Positions 17,642-30,983 of a stretch of DNA of 64,000 bases are shown piece by piece. How positions within the stretch are numbered: the stretch's first letter is position 1; the number at the start of each line of letters is the position of its first letter. The stretch is from Corynebacterium tapiri (lineage in GTDB: Bacteria; Actinomycetota; Actinomycetes; Mycobacteriales; Mycobacteriaceae), in the NCBI RefSeq assembly GCF_006334925.1, contig NZ_VDHJ01000008.1, positions 114,664 to 178,663 on the forward strand, written 5' to 3'. The notes under the pieces are model-generated. The model did no database searches. It saw only the letters and a list, made by a program, of their open reading frames with translations, and was not told the DNA's origin. The translations under genes were made by a program, and so were the position numbers.

Positions 17642-19171
17642 GTGACCATCGACGCCACCCTCCCCCTCTTCGTCGCCACTCCGCTCATTCTGGCTGCGGT
17701 CGTAGTTCTTAGCCCTGCCAAGTGGATCCGCGATGCTTTACACATCGCTGTTCCGGCGATCCTCGCGATCGCGTCTGTCGCGCTCTTTGCTCACGTCCAG
17801 GACCACGGCACGGTCGCGCATGTCATCGGCCTGTACCCCGGCAACGTCGGCATCACCTTCGCCGCGGATCAGTTCTCGGCGATCATGCTTTTCACCACGA
17901 TGCTGGTGGCCACGATCGCTAACTGGTTTGCCACGGCCACCGGTGAAACCCGCTCCCGCTATTACCCGTCTCTGACCTTGATCCTGATCACCGGTGTGAA
18001 CGGCGCCTTGCTCACCGCGGATCTGTTCAACTTCTTCGTCATGATCGAGGTCATGCTCCTGCCCTCCTATGGCCTCATGGCCATGACGGGCGGACGAGAT
18101 CGCCTCCGCGCCAGCCGCATGTTCATCCTGGTCAACCTGGCAGCCTCAACGCTGCTCGTGGTCGGCGTGGGCATCGTCTACGGCGTGACCGGTGTGGTTA
18201 ACATCGCGGCCCTCAAGTCCGCGGCCGCCGGAAACGGCCCGGTGACGGTGGCCATGGGGGCAATCATCATCGCGATTGTGGTCAAGGCGGGCGTGTTCCC
18301 GGTCCATACCTGGTTGCCGCGCACTTACCCCAACACCTCGGCGGCCGTCATGGGATTGTTCTCGGGCCTGCACACCAAGGTCGCCGTGTACATGCTCATG
18401 CGCATCTACGTGGTCATCTTTGACGTCGAGAAGCGCTTCGAGTGGCTGATCATCGTCGTCATGGTGATCTCGATGATCATCGGCGCTTTCGCTGGTCTTG
18501 CCGAGAACTCGATCCGCAAGGTTCTGGCTTACCAGATGGTCGTGGGCATGCCGTTCATCCTGGTGATGTTCGCCTTTGCCCCCGAGCACCCGCGGGTCGC
18601 CCTGTCCGCGGCGCTGATGTACACCCTGCATCACATGATCACCGTCGGCGCGCTGATCCTGAACTCCGGCGCGATCGAGGAGACCTATGGCACCGGCCAG
18701 CTGTCCAAGCTCTCGGGCCTGGGTTCCCGCGACAAGTGGACCGCGGCTATCTTCGCCGCCGGTTCCTTCTCGGTGCTGGGATTCCCGCCGTTCTCCGGAC
18801 TCTGGGGCAAGGTCATGCTGGTCGTCGCGGCGGCGCAGTCGGGTGATGTGAAGGCGATCGTCGTGATCACCACCATCATCATCGCTTCCTTCGGCGCGCT
18901 GCTGTCCATGCTGCGCGTCTGGCGCAAGGTGTTCTGGGGACGCCCGATGCAGCGCGTGCCCGACAACTTGACCGTGCGGTGGCGCTTGCTCGCCCCCTCG
19001 GCGACTCTGATGGCGATCTCGGTGCTCATGTTTGTTGCGGCCGGCCCGCTCGTGGACGCCGTCAACGGGGCGACGGATTCGCTTCTCGACGTCGACAGCT
19101 ACACCTCAGCGGTGTTGGGCGACGACGCAGTGGGCCTGCCCGATCTGACTGGCCTGCAGGAAGGACGCTAG
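17642..19171 (+). CDS. mrpD: Mrp antiporter subunit D
   Basis: 509 aa, ND2/ND4-like proton channel subunit with about 14 helices; NFFVMIEVMLLPSYG has the conserved membrane Glu, and VFPVHTWLPRTYP is the antiporter-family signature. GTG start immediately after the mrpC stop with no gap. Works with MrpA as the second ion-translocating module. Confidence 0.94.
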   Translation: MTIDATLPLFVATPLILAAVVVLSPAKWIRDALHIAVPAILAIASVALFAHVQDHGTVAHVIGLYPGNVGITFAADQFSAIMLFTTMLVATIANWFATATGETRSRYYPSLTLILITGVNGALLTADLFNFFVMIEVMLLPSYGLMAMTGGRDRLRASRMFILVNLAASTLLVVGVGIVYGVTGVVNIAALKSAAAGNGPVTVAMGAIIIAIVVKAGVFPVHTWLPRTYPNTSAAVMGLFSGLHTKVAVYMLMRIYVVIFDVEKRFEWLIIVVMVISMIIGAFAGLAENSIRKVLAYQMVVGMPFILVMFAFAPEHPRVALSAALMYTLHHMITVGALILNSGAIEETYGTGQLSKLSGLGSRDKWTAAIFAAGSFSVLGFPPFSGLWGKVMLVVAAAQSGDVKAIVVITTIIIASFGALLSMLRVWRKVFWGRPMQRVPDNLTVRWRLLAPSATLMAISVLMFVAAGPLVDAVNGATDSLLDVDSYTSAVLGDDAVGLPDLTGLQEGR

Positions 19172-19174
19172 AGC

Positions 19175-19585
19175 ATGCATTACTTCACCTATGCCCTGTG
19201 GCTGATCAAGGAGATCTTCGCAGCCGGCTGGTCGGTTGCCATCCGGGCTATCCGCCCGGACATGGGTTTTAGCCCGATCGTGGTGCGCTACCCGCTGCGT
19301 GTGACCAGCGACTGGCACATCTTCTGGTTCTCCACGTCGATCACCGCCACCCCGTCGACACTCTCGCTGGGTTTGCGTGAGCCTGCCGGGGAGGGTCAGC
19401 CGCGCATCCTGCTCGTTCAGGATGCCTTCGGAGTCGATCCCGCGGAGACCACTCGTGGCTTGGCTGAGATGGAAGAGCGCCTCGCCCCACACGTCAAGGG
19501 CATCGACCATGGGGTCCCCGGGCAAGGAAGCGCCGAAGAGCTCGACCCGAGCCTCTACGACTTCACCCGCCCCTTCGAGCATTAG
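19175..19585 (+). CDS. mrpE: Mrp antiporter subunit E
   Basis: 136 aa. N-terminal helical hairpin followed by a soluble domain with STSITATPSTLSLGL, the MnhE hallmark. The C-terminal tail is acidic and soluble. Three bases after mrpD; structural subunit of the complex. Confidence 0.9.
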   Translation: MHYFTYALWLIKEIFAAGWSVAIRAIRPDMGFSPIVVRYPLRVTSDWHIFWFSTSITATPSTLSLGLREPAGEGQPRILLVQDAFGVDPAETTRGLAEMEERLAPHVKGIDHGVPGQGSAEELDPSLYDFTRPFEH

Positions 19586-19600
19586 GAGAAGGAGTAGATC

Positions 19601-19873
19601 ATGAGTGCATTCGAGTGGATTTTGCTGGTGTGCATGATCACCGTAGGCCTATGCCTGCTCGCCGGGCTGGCCTTGATCCTGCTTACTAAGGACATCCTCA
19701 GCCGCGCCGTGCTGTCGGACATGCTGTTCTACGCCATGGTGTGCTTCTACTTGATCTGGACGATTCGTAATGACACCTTCATCGCCTATGAGATCGCCAT
19801 TCTGGCGGGCCTGGTGGGTGGCGTGATGCCCACCCTGTCGATGTCGCGCGTCGTTTCCCGAGGACGGAGGTAA
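19601..19873 (+). CDS. mrpF: Mrp antiporter subunit F
   Basis: 90 aa with three predicted helices, MnhF family. AGGAGAAGGAG (about 19584-19594) is a strong ribosome site. Located between mrpE and mrpG as in other group 2 Mrp operons. Confidence 0.9.
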   Translation: MSAFEWILLVCMITVGLCLLAGLALILLTKDILSRAVLSDMLFYAMVCFYLIWTIRNDTFIAYEIAILAGLVGGVMPTLSMSRVVSRGRR

Positions 19874-19878
19874 ATCGC

Positions 19879-20223
19879 ATGAGCCTCGTCGAAATTATCG
19901 TGGCCATCCTGGTCATCTTTGCCACGTTCATGGTGGTCGCCACCGTCTTCGCCCAGTGGCGTGCCCCGGATGCTCTGACCCGGGCCAACCTCATGGGCCC
20001 CACCGTCGCCGTGGCGTTTCCGGTGTTGATCGTGGCCAAGCTCATCTACGATATCGCCGAGCACGGGTTCGACCTGCACGACTTCCTGCGCGCGCTGCTC
20101 GCCATTGCTGGCGCCTGGATCGTCGCCTCGGTGGGTTCCTTCTACCTGGCCCGCTCGATTTACGGCGTGACCGTCGTCGACGAAACGCCCGAAGGCTCGG
20201 CCTCGGAGGGTGCCGGCAAGTAA
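19879..20223 (+). CDS. mrpG: Mrp antiporter subunit G
   Basis: 114 aa with three helices, MnhG family (LMGPTVAVAFPVL). Starts 5 bases after the mrpF stop, with GGACGGAGG at its ribosome site. Last gene of the operon, followed by a terminator at 20243-20271. Confidence 0.88.
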   Translation: MSLVEIIVAILVIFATFMVVATVFAQWRAPDALTRANLMGPTVAVAFPVLIVAKLIYDIAEHGFDLHDFLRALLAIAGAWIVASVGSFYLARSIYGVTVVDETPEGSASEGAGK

Positions 20224-20242
20224 GCCTTAAGGTCGCACAAGA

Positions 20243-20274
20243 AAACCCGCTGGTAAAAAGCCAGCGGGTTTCTT
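20243..20274. terminator. Bidirectional terminator between mrpG and katA
   Basis: 11-bp perfect stem AAACCCGCTGG (20243-20253) and CCAGCGGGTTT (20261-20271) with a 7-nt loop; T-rich on the plus side and A-rich before it, so it can serve both convergent genes. Confidence 0.88.
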
Positions 20275-20286
20275 ATTGTCTACGCG

Positions 20287-21825
20287 CTACTTGGAGGAGG
20301 TGAAGATCTCCTTCACGCGTGCGCCCAGGTCCGGGTGCACGTTGGTCCAGTATTCGTAGCAGCGCTGCTCAGTCTCCGGCTTCACACCGTCCATGGCGCC
20401 GGCGATGTTGTTGGCCAGCTCCTCCTTCTCCTCGTCGTTCATGACGTCGCGGTAAAGGATGGTGGCCTGGATGAAGTTGTCATCCTCGGCGTGCTGGACG
20501 TACTGGCCGCGGTAGAGCTGGTTACCGTGCTGGTCGTTGCCCACCATGGCGTCGTCAACCACCGGGTGCTCGGCGGAGTGATCGGAGGTCTCGCCGCTGT
20601 CGAGTACGCCGGCGCCCTTGTTGGTCTTGTTCGGGGAGTACGGCAGCGATCCGTTCTCGTTGAACTGGTAGGCCATCGGGCCGTTCTGGCTGTAGGTGTT
20701 CACATCACCGTTGACGGGCTGGTTGATCGGCAGCTGACGGTAGTTCGGTCCGATGCGGTAGCGCTGCTGATCGGAGTAAGCGAAGATGCGCCCCTGCAGC
20801 ATCTTGTCCGGGGAGAAGCCCACGCCCGGAACCAGGTTGGAGGGGTCGAGGGCGATCTGCTCGATCTGCGCGTGGAAGTTCACCGGGTTGCGGTTGAGCT
20901 CGAAGTAGCCGATCTTCTTGCGCGGGTAGTCCTTCTTGGACCAGACCTTGGTCAGGTCGAACGGGTTGAAGCGGTAGGTCTCGGCCTCATCCAGCGGCAT
21001 GATCTGAACCTCGACGCTCCAGCGCGGGAAGTCGCCACGCTCGATGGCTTCGTAGAGGTCCTGGCGGTGCAGATCCGGGGTCTCACCGGCGGCCTTGGTG
21101 GCCTCGTCCTGGGTGAGATTGTGCACGCCCTGCTCGGAGATGAAGTGGTACTTGACCCAGAAAGCCTCGCCTTCGGCATTGATCCACTGGAAGGTGTGGG
21201 AGCCGTAACCGTTCATCTCGCGAGCGCTGCGCGGAGTTCCACGGCCGCCCATGAGGTAGGTGACCTGGTGGGCGGACTCCGGGGTGCGGGTCCAGAAATC
21301 CCACTGCATGTCGGCGCTGCGCAGGCCGGTTGCCGGGTGACGCTTCTGGGACTGAATGAAGTCCGGGAACTTCACGGAGTCGCGCATGAAGAACACGGGG
21401 GTGTTGTTGCCGACGATGTCGTAGTTACCCTCCTGCGTCCAGAAGCGCAGGGCGAAGCCGTGGACGTCACGCCAGGTATCCGGGGAGCCGGACTCGCCTG
21501 CCACGGTGGAGAAGCGAGCAGCCATCGGGGTGACGGTGCCCTTCTGGAACAGGGACGCCTTGGTGTAAGCAGAGACGTCCTCGGTGATGTGCAGCTCACC
21601 GAAAGCCCCCAGGCCCTTGGCGTGCGGGATGCGGTCAGGAACAACCTGGCGGTTAAACGCAGCCAACTTCTCAATGAGGTGGATGTCGTTGAGGATCACC
21701 GGTCCCTGCTGGCCCGAGGTGACGCTGTGGTTTTCGCTCTGGACGGGCGAACCATTGAGCTTGGTGGTGTGGGCGTGCGCGTTGGTGCGCTCACCCCGGT
21801 TGAGGATGTCATCGATGCCGGTCAT
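20287..21825 (-). CDS. katA: Catalase (heme, clade-3 small-subunit type)
   Basis: 512 aa. The N-terminal RIPHAKGLGAFG holds the active-site His, FFMRDSVKFPDFI the distal Asn/Phe region, and RIFAYSDQQRYRIGPNY the proximal heme-ligand Tyr (R-x-F-x-Y). It disproportionates H2O2 in the cytosol. ATG 21825 has CGGAAGG upstream. It is divergent from sigC, as in C. glutamicum. A 13-bp dyad 35 nt upstream may be an operator. Confidence 0.95.
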   Translation of the reverse strand: MTGIDDILNRGERTNAHAHTTKLNGSPVQSENHSVTSGQQGPVILNDIHLIEKLAAFNRQVVPDRIPHAKGLGAFGELHITEDVSAYTKASLFQKGTVTPMAARFSTVAGESGSPDTWRDVHGFALRFWTQEGNYDIVGNNTPVFFMRDSVKFPDFIQSQKRHPATGLRSADMQWDFWTRTPESAHQVTYLMGGRGTPRSAREMNGYGSHTFQWINAEGEAFWVKYHFISEQGVHNLTQDEATKAAGETPDLHRQDLYEAIERGDFPRWSVEVQIMPLDEAETYRFNPFDLTKVWSKKDYPRKKIGYFELNRNPVNFHAQIEQIALDPSNLVPGVGFSPDKMLQGRIFAYSDQQRYRIGPNYRQLPINQPVNGDVNTYSQNGPMAYQFNENGSLPYSPNKTNKGAGVLDSGETSDHSAEHPVVDDAMVGNDQHGNQLYRGQYVQHAEDDNFIQATILYRDVMNDEEKEELANNIAGAMDGVKPETEQRCYEYWTNVHPDLGARVKEIFTSSK

Positions 21826-21855
21826 AGCTTTAACCTTCCGATTGTTAGACAGTTC

Positions 21856-21879
21856 CTATTAGAACGTTTCTACTGATAG
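21856..21879. promoter_or_regulatory. Dyad in the katA promoter region
   Basis: TAGAACGTTTCTA (21860-21872; arms TAGAA/TTCTA, spacer CGT), flanked by CTAT (21856-21859) and ATAG (21876-21879). It lies 35-47 nt before the katA ATG, where a peroxide regulator such as OxyR would act. Assignment to a factor is inference. Confidence 0.4.
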
Positions 21880-22004
21880 GTTACCGCGAAATTGCGTGGG
21901 GACGCAACGGTATCCAGTTTAGGGACAAATCATTTCCATGCAGCAGAATGCATGCGTCGACAAGCGCGCAGTGCCTGAGCATTCCACTGCTACCCTCAAT
22001 GTTC

Positions 22005-22565
22005 GTGTCCCCCCAAGATCCGCGCGATGACGAGCGAGTAACCGAACTCGCCCTGCGCGCGGGCAGCGGCGACAAGCGCGCGCTGGCCGAATTCATCCGG
22101 CTCACCCATGGCGACGTGTGGCGCCTCCTGGCACACCTGGCCGGCCCAGAGGCGGCCGACGACCTCACCCAGGAGACCTACCTGCGCGTCCTCGGCGCGC
22201 TCCCCCGCTTTGCCGCTCGCTCCTCGGCACGCACGTGGCTGCTCTCACTGGCGCGACGCGCCTGGGTCGACAACATTCGCCACGAACGGGCCCGACCGCG
22301 CAAGTCCGCCACGGAATACGAGGACGCGGCCGCCACCTCGACCGTGGCGGACACCGACTGGAGCGCGTGGATCGACGCACGCACCATGATCGACCAGCTG
22401 GACCCGGATCGTCGAGAAGCACTCATCCTCACCCAGGTACTGGGATACTCCTACGACGAAGCCGCACGCATCGCGGGCGTACGCGTGGGCACGATCCGCT
22501 CCCGGGTGGCACGCGCGCGCAAGGAGCTTATCGACGGCTCGACAACCCCCTCCCGAGAGCATTAG
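22005..22565 (+). CDS. sigC: ECF sigma factor SigC
   Basis: 186 aa from GTG 22005, 8 nt after TACCCT (21991-21996), so probably leaderless; an ATG at 21999 is the alternative. Region 2 (LTQETYLRVLGALPRFA, then RTWLLSLARRAWVDNIR) and region 4 (LTQVLGYSYDEAARIAGVRV with HTH) are intact. In C. glutamicum sigC lies next to katA and activates the cytochrome bd genes when the bc1-aa3 branch is impaired. No anti-sigma gene follows. Confidence 0.85.
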   Translation: MSPQDPRDDERVTELALRAGSGDKRALAEFIRLTHGDVWRLLAHLAGPEAADDLTQETYLRVLGALPRFAARSSARTWLLSLARRAWVDNIRHERARPRKSATEYEDAAATSTVADTDWSAWIDARTMIDQLDPDRREALILTQVLGYSYDEAARIAGVRVGTIRSRVARARKELIDGSTTPSREH

Positions 22566-22632
22566 CGAGAAGCGCAGCAACCTGTTTAGATAAGACTATT
22601 GCCCTGTTTTATCTAAATAGAAAGCCAAAATT

Positions 22633-23985
22633 ATGTGGCAGCGAGCCATATCAGTCGCACTAGCTTTTACTGGCGTCATCGTCGGCGCCGGCTTTGCCTC
22701 CGGCCAGGAGGCCCTGCAGTTCTACGTCGCCTTCGGTGTGTGGGGCGTGGCAGGTGCTCTTCTGGCTTCCGCCCTCATGCTGATCTCGGGCGTGGCCGTC
22801 CTCCAGCTCGGTAGTTACTACCAGGCACGCGAGCACATGAGCGTGCTCAGCCGCATCTCCAACAAGGCGATTGCCTGGATCCTGGATATCTCCACGATCA
22901 TCACGCTGTTTTCCATCGGCTTTGTCATGTTCGCCGGCGGCGGATCCAACCTGCAGCAGCAGTTCGGCCTACCCCTCTGGGCCGGCGCGGGCCTCATGCT
23001 CGTCTTGGTGCTGATCACCGGCATGATGGACGTGAATAAGGTCTCCGCCGTGATCGGTGCGATTACCCCGTTCGTGATCGCGACCATCCTCTTTGTCACC
23101 ATCTACACCCTGGTGACCTCCGACTGGAATTTCGCGCACCTCAACGAATACTCCCAGGCTGAGGTGGCCACCACCCTGCCCAACTGGTGGATCTCCGCCC
23201 TGAACTACATCGGCCTGTGCATCATGACCGGCGTGTCCATGGCCATCGTGATCGGCGGCAACATGATGGACACCAAGGCCGCGGGCTTCGGCGGCCTGCT
23301 CGGTGGACTGTTCTTCACCATCATGCTGGTGCTGTTGGTGGCCGCCATGTTTGTCAAGGTCGAGACCGTCAACGGGGACGCGATGCCAGTGCTGTCTTTG
23401 ATGACGGACATCCACCCCTGGCTGGGCGCATTCATGGCGATCGTGGTCTACGGCATGATCTTTAATACCGCTATCGGCATGTTCTACGCCCTGGGCAAGC
23501 GCCTGACTCGCAAGAACCCGAGCCGCTACCGCGTGGTGTTCATCGTTACCTGCTTGGTGGGTTTTGTGCTCTCATTTGTCGGCTTCAAGACGCTAGTCGC
23601 CTATGTCTACCCCGCTTTGGGTTACCTAGGCGTTCTCCTGATCGCCGTCCTGGCCTACGCCTGGATCCGCGGTGGAGCAAAGCTGCGTTCCGAAGGCCGC
23701 CGCCGCGCCCGCGCACTCGCCCTCACCGAACGCAAAATGGACCCGCGCATGCGCTTCTCCAAGCGCAACGAACGCGAACTGGCCAAGCTCACCGCCGCCT
23801 CCAACCTCGAAGACAAAGACTTCACCGAATCCATCACCGACGAAGTCCACGACAAACTCGAAGCAGACGACGAACTCCCCGACTACGACCGCACCGAGGA
23901 ACCCGCGGACGTCACCTACGTGGCCCACACCGAACCCGTGGCCCAGGGTGAACACCACCACCGCGACGTCACGGAAAACGAGTAA
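22633..23985 (+). CDS. YkvI-type membrane transporter, copy 1
   Basis: 450 aa with about ten membrane helices (1-365) opening with TGVIVGAGFASGQEALQF, the signature of the YkvI family (COG3949) related to APC/SNF-type amino-acid transporters, and a long hydrophilic tail from ~365 rich in Arg, Glu and Asp. Substrate unknown; the conserved G-rich helix 1 fits Na+/substrate binding. Tandem paralogue of the next gene, ~75-80% alike by eye, with 119 bp of identical DNA in the tail (23662-23780). Start ATG 22633 directly follows an AT-rich region. Confidence 0.8.
   Translation: MWQRAISVALAFTGVIVGAGFASGQEALQFYVAFGVWGVAGALLASALMLISGVAVLQLGSYYQAREHMSVLSRISNKAIAWILDISTIITLFSIGFVMFAGGGSNLQQQFGLPLWAGAGLMLVLVLITGMMDVNKVSAVIGAITPFVIATILFVTIYTLVTSDWNFAHLNEYSQAEVATTLPNWWISALNYIGLCIMTGVSMAIVIGGNMMDTKAAGFGGLLGGLFFTIMLVLLVAAMFVKVETVNGDAMPVLSLMTDIHPWLGAFMAIVVYGMIFNTAIGMFYALGKRLTRKNPSRYRVVFIVTCLVGFVLSFVGFKTLVAYVYPALGYLGVLLIAVLAYAWIRGGAKLRSEGRRRARALALTERKMDPRMRFSKRNERELAKLTAASNLEDKDFTESITDEVHDKLEADDELPDYDRTEEPADVTYVAHTEPVAQGEHHHRDVTENE
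23662..23780 (+). repeat. 119-bp identical patch, copy 1
   Basis: Identical base for base to 25202-25320 in the paralogous downstream gene, whereas the surrounding coding sequence differs at many third positions. It encodes the start of the cytoplasmic tail (WIRGGAKLRSEGRRRARAL onward). Confidence 0.9.
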
Positions 23986-23992
23986 TTAGGAC

Positions 23993-24021
23993 AAACGCCT
24001 CCCCCAGGGGAGGCGTTTTTT
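23993..24021 (+). terminator. Terminator between the two YkvI-type genes
   Basis: 11-bp perfect stem AAACGCCTCCC (23993-24003) and GGGAGGCGTTT (24008-24018) with loop CCAG and a T-run. It makes the two paralogues separate transcription units. Confidence 0.9.
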
Positions 24022-24175
24022 ATGGCGCAATCGTTATCAATGGAGTTAACTAAGTTTCTACCCCGAGTGTGTGAGCATCGATCGCCGATCCCTGGAATAC
24101 GACCGTCGCAGACCGACGCGACACTCTCTATCCACAGGGCCATACTCGGAGGGAACATACACAGGAAGAACTCCC

Positions 24176-26547
<2,372 letters not shown>

Positions 26548-26557
26548 TTACGTGTCT

Positions 26558-27076
26558 TTAGCGTCCGGTTCCGGCGTAAACGACGGCGATCTCGTCACCG
26601 CCCAGCTGGAACTTGTTGTGCAGCGCGCGGGTGGCCTTGGGCAGTTCGGTCTCTCGCAACACAGCGGTGATCCGGATCTCGGAGGTGGTGAACATCTCGA
26701 TGTTGATTCCCTCGTCGCGCAGCGCCTCGGAGAAGTCTGCGGTCACCCCAGGGTGGGACTTCATGCCCGCGCCGACCAATGAGACCTTGCCGATCTGGTC
26801 GTCGTAAAGCACGTCCTTCCACTCCCCCTCTTCCTTCAGCGCCGAGAGCAGCTCGACGGCGCGGGGGCCGTCGGCACGCGGGCACGTGAAGGTGATGTCG
26901 GTGGTGTTGTCGTCGACCGCCGAGATGTTCTGCAGCACCATGTCGATGTTGATCTCAGCGTCGGCCAGCACGCGGAAGACCTTGGCAGCCTCCCCCGGGT
27001 GATCCTTAATGCCAATGACGGTGACCTTGGCCTCGGACTGGTCGGTTGCCACACCGGACAGGACTGCTTCTTCCAC
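26558..27076 (-). CDS. lysC: Aspartokinase beta subunit (internal in-frame start)
   Basis: In-frame GTG at codon 250 (27076-27074) preceded by GGAGG (27089-27085) with 8-nt spacing. It would give a 172-residue ACT-domain protein, the size known for the C. glutamicum beta subunit, which completes the alpha2beta2 enzyme and binds lysine and threonine. Existence follows from the family plus the visible ribosome site. Confidence 0.75.
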   Translation of the reverse strand: MEEAVLSGVATDQSEAKVTVIGIKDHPGEAAKVFRVLADAEINIDMVLQNISAVDDNTTDITFTCPRADGPRAVELLSALKEEGEWKDVLYDDQIGKVSLVGAGMKSHPGVTADFSEALRDEGINIEMFTTSEIRITAVLRETELPKATRALHNKFQLGGDEIAVVYAGTGR

Positions 27077-27823
27077 GGGAATATCCTCCATTGAGCCGGC
27101 CACTAGGGTGCCGGGATCGTTGCTGTACGACGAACGGACGCGCAGCGGGACGTTAAACGCCCGGGCGTATTCCACGCTGCGCAGGACGAGAATCTTGCTA
27201 CCCGATGCGGCCAGCTCCAACATCTCGTCGAAGGAGAGTTTCTCCAGCTTTTGGGCATCGGGCACGATGCGGGGATCGGCGGTGTAGACGCCGTCGACAT
27301 CGGAATATATTTCGCACACATCGGCGTTGAGCGCCGCGGCGAGGGCGACCGCGGTGGTATCCGAGCCGCCGCGCCCCAGGGTGGTCACGTCGCGGGTTTC
27401 CTTGTTCACGCCCTGGAAGCCAGCGACGATGCAGATCTTGCCCTCGTCCAAGGCCTCCTGGACGCGCCCCGGGGTGACGTCGACGATGCGCGCATTGCCA
27501 TGGCGCTCCGTCGTAAGCACGCCCGCCTGGGAACCCGTAAACGAGCGGGCCTCTGCGCCCAGGCTGGAAATCGCCATGGCAACCAGCGCATTGGAGATGC
27601 GTTCACCGGCGGTGAGCAGCATATCCATCTCGCGGGCTGGCGGAACGGGATTGACCTGCTCGGCTAGATCCAGCAACTCGTCGGTGGTGTCGCCCATGGC
27701 GGAACACACCACAACGACGTCGTTTCCGGCCTTCTTCGTGGCGACAATTCGCTGCGCTACCGCACGAATTCGCTCAGCGGACTCCAGGGAAGACCCACCG
27801 TATTTCTGAACAACTAACGCCAC
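26558..27823 (-). CDS. lysC: Aspartokinase, alpha subunit
   Basis: 421 aa from GTG 27823 ([12 protein letters not shown]), exactly the length of C. glutamicum LysC; an upstream in-frame extension to 27874 is not conserved. The kinase domain has KYGGSS at 6-11 and the C-terminal half has two ACT domains. Residues linked to lysine/threonine feedback, A279, S301 and T311, are the wild-type ones, so the enzyme should be inhibited normally. GAGGG lies upstream of the start. It is transcribed with asd. Confidence 0.96.
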   Translation of the reverse strand: MALVVQKYGGSSLESAERIRAVAQRIVATKKAGNDVVVVCSAMGDTTDELLDLAEQVNPVPPAREMDMLLTAGERISNALVAMAISSLGAEARSFTGSQAGVLTTERHGNARIVDVTPGRVQEALDEGKICIVAGFQGVNKETRDVTTLGRGGSDTTAVALAAALNADVCEIYSDVDGVYTADPRIVPDAQKLEKLSFDEMLELAASGSKILVLRSVEYARAFNVPLRVRSSYSNDPGTLVAGSMEDIPVEEAVLSGVATDQSEAKVTVIGIKDHPGEAAKVFRVLADAEINIDMVLQNISAVDDNTTDITFTCPRADGPRAVELLSALKEEGEWKDVLYDDQIGKVSLVGAGMKSHPGVTADFSEALRDEGINIEMFTTSEIRITAVLRETELPKATRALHNKFQLGGDEIAVVYAGTGR

Positions 27824-27938
27824 GTTGTGTTCACCCTCTAACAATTGCCGGGTACTAAGTTCTGACAGCCACAATAGACTGCTCGGTTCATCATAGTTGC
27901 AAGATCAAGCCCGGGTGGCTACCGGTAAAGTAACGCGC

Positions 27939-28790
27939 GTGCACAACAACCTCGTGGCGGTGATCTTCGCCCTCGCTTCTGCTCTCACGATCGCGTGGGG
28001 CACCGTCGTACGCCACCGCATCGCCGGTGAGGCCACACTCGACGGAACGCTCAAGGGCTCTCCGCTGATCAACGCCATCACCCGCCCTCTCTGGTGGGCC
28101 GGAACGTCCACGGCGCTGTTGGGTTATGGCTTCCAAATCATCGCCCTGGCCTTTGGCACGCTGCTGGTGGTCCAGCCGATCCTGGTGCTGTCGCTCATGT
28201 TTACTCTGCCGCTGGCGGCGCGTTACGACGGCCGAAGGCTGCACAGCCAAGAAATCATCTGGTCCTGCCTGCTCACCATTGCCGTAACAGTGCTGGTCTT
28301 GCTCGGCCGCCCCGCCCCCGGAGATCCGCATCCCCCGCTTAGCCGCTGGATGTGGGCGCTGGCCCTCGGCCTATTGGTCATGACCGGACTGGGGATCGCG
28401 GCTCGCTGGATGCAGGGCCCGCCGCGCGCCTTGACCCTGGGCATCGTCACCGGCGGAATCTTCGGTTACGTCGCCGTGCTGTCGAAGGGATTCGTGGACA
28501 TCGCAGTCAACCAGGGAGTCTTTAGTGTTCTGACCTCCTGGGAGACCTACGCGCTCATCGCCGGAGCCACCCTGGGCACCATTGTGCAGCAGTATTCCTT
28601 TAATGCCGGACAGCTGCGCCATAGCTTGCCGGCCATGACAGCGGCTGAGCCAGTTTTCGCCTTCAGCTTGGGTTATGCCGTCCTCGGTGAGCAGTTTCAG
28701 GTCAAGACAATCGCCGGGTGGTGCGCGATGGCAGTCTCCCTGGTGGTCATGATTGCCTCTACCGTCCTCTTGTCTCGTCGGGGTATATAG
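27939..28790 (+). CDS. DMT-superfamily (EamA-type) membrane transporter
   Basis: 283 aa from GTG 27939, 7 nt after TAAAGT (27926-27931), probably leaderless; a TTG at 27897 is less likely. About nine to ten helices; the second half shows the EamA-like pattern with TAAEPVFAFSLGYAVLGEQ, the usual proline- and glutamate-bearing motif of drug/metabolite transporters. Substrate unknown. Divergent from lysC, which does not by itself prove a role in amino-acid export. Confidence 0.75.
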   Translation: MHNNLVAVIFALASALTIAWGTVVRHRIAGEATLDGTLKGSPLINAITRPLWWAGTSTALLGYGFQIIALAFGTLLVVQPILVLSLMFTLPLAARYDGRRLHSQEIIWSCLLTIAVTVLVLLGRPAPGDPHPPLSRWMWALALGLLVMTGLGIAARWMQGPPRALTLGIVTGGIFGYVAVLSKGFVDIAVNQGVFSVLTSWETYALIAGATLGTIVQQYSFNAGQLRHSLPAMTAAEPVFAFSLGYAVLGEQFQVKTIAGWCAMAVSLVVMIASTVLLSRRGI

Positions 28791-28826
28791 ATCCGTTCCA
28801 TGCCGTGAGATTTACTCGCCACGCTG

Positions 28827-28855
28827 TGGACAGGAGAGACGCGGATCACTACAGT
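28827..28855 (+). promoter_or_regulatory. leuL-leuA promoter
   Basis: -35 TGGACA (28827-28832), 17-bp spacer, -10 TACAGT (28850-28855). The predicted transcription start, about 28862, falls at or beside the leuL ATG (28864), so the leader peptide would be translated from a leaderless mRNA. Confidence 0.65.
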
Positions 28856-28863
28856 GGGTTCGC

Positions 28864-28908
28864 ATGAACGCTAGGGCGCAGCTCCTTCTACGCCGCGGCG
28901 GGGCCTAG
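28864..28908 (+). CDS. leuL: leuA leader peptide (attenuator)
   Basis: 14-residue ORF MNARAQLLLRRGGA with three consecutive leucine codons (CTC CTT CTA), two of them rare-type, ending 87 nt before leuA. This is the expected design of a leucine-sensing attenuation peptide: ribosome stalling at the Leu codons changes folding of the downstream hairpin. Corynebacterial leuA is known to carry such a leader. Confidence 0.75.
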   Translation: MNARAQLLLRRGGA

Positions 28909-30813
<1,905 letters not shown>

Positions 30814-30842
30814 CTGGTTTTCGGGGACCCTGGAGTTTTGGA

Positions 30843-30933
30843 CAGACCTCTAAAGGAATGGGCACAAAGAAGCCGTCCTTTAGAGGTCTGTGAGCTTTTC
30901 TCGCGTCCTTTGTGCCGATTCCTTTAGAGGTTT
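30843..30933 (+). repeat. 91-bp inverted-repeat arm, left
   Basis: Contains three copies of the 12-mer ACCTCTAAAGGA: plus at 30846-30857, minus at 30876-30887 and minus at 30920-30931. The first two sit in a perfect 16-bp inverted repeat (30842-30857 with 30876-30891). The last 27 bp (30907-30933) are an exact reverse complement of 31978-32004. The arm starts 29 nt after leuA and no other terminator is visible there. Confidence 0.9.
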
Positions 30934-30983
30934 AAGCCCCGCACCTCTGCGCCTAACCCCGATCCTCGGCATACTCCCCAACC

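Noticed and set aside
20335..21876. A 513-codon plus-strand frame opposite katA
   Set aside because: Val/Leu/Gly-rich antisense shadow of catalase; katA is unambiguous.
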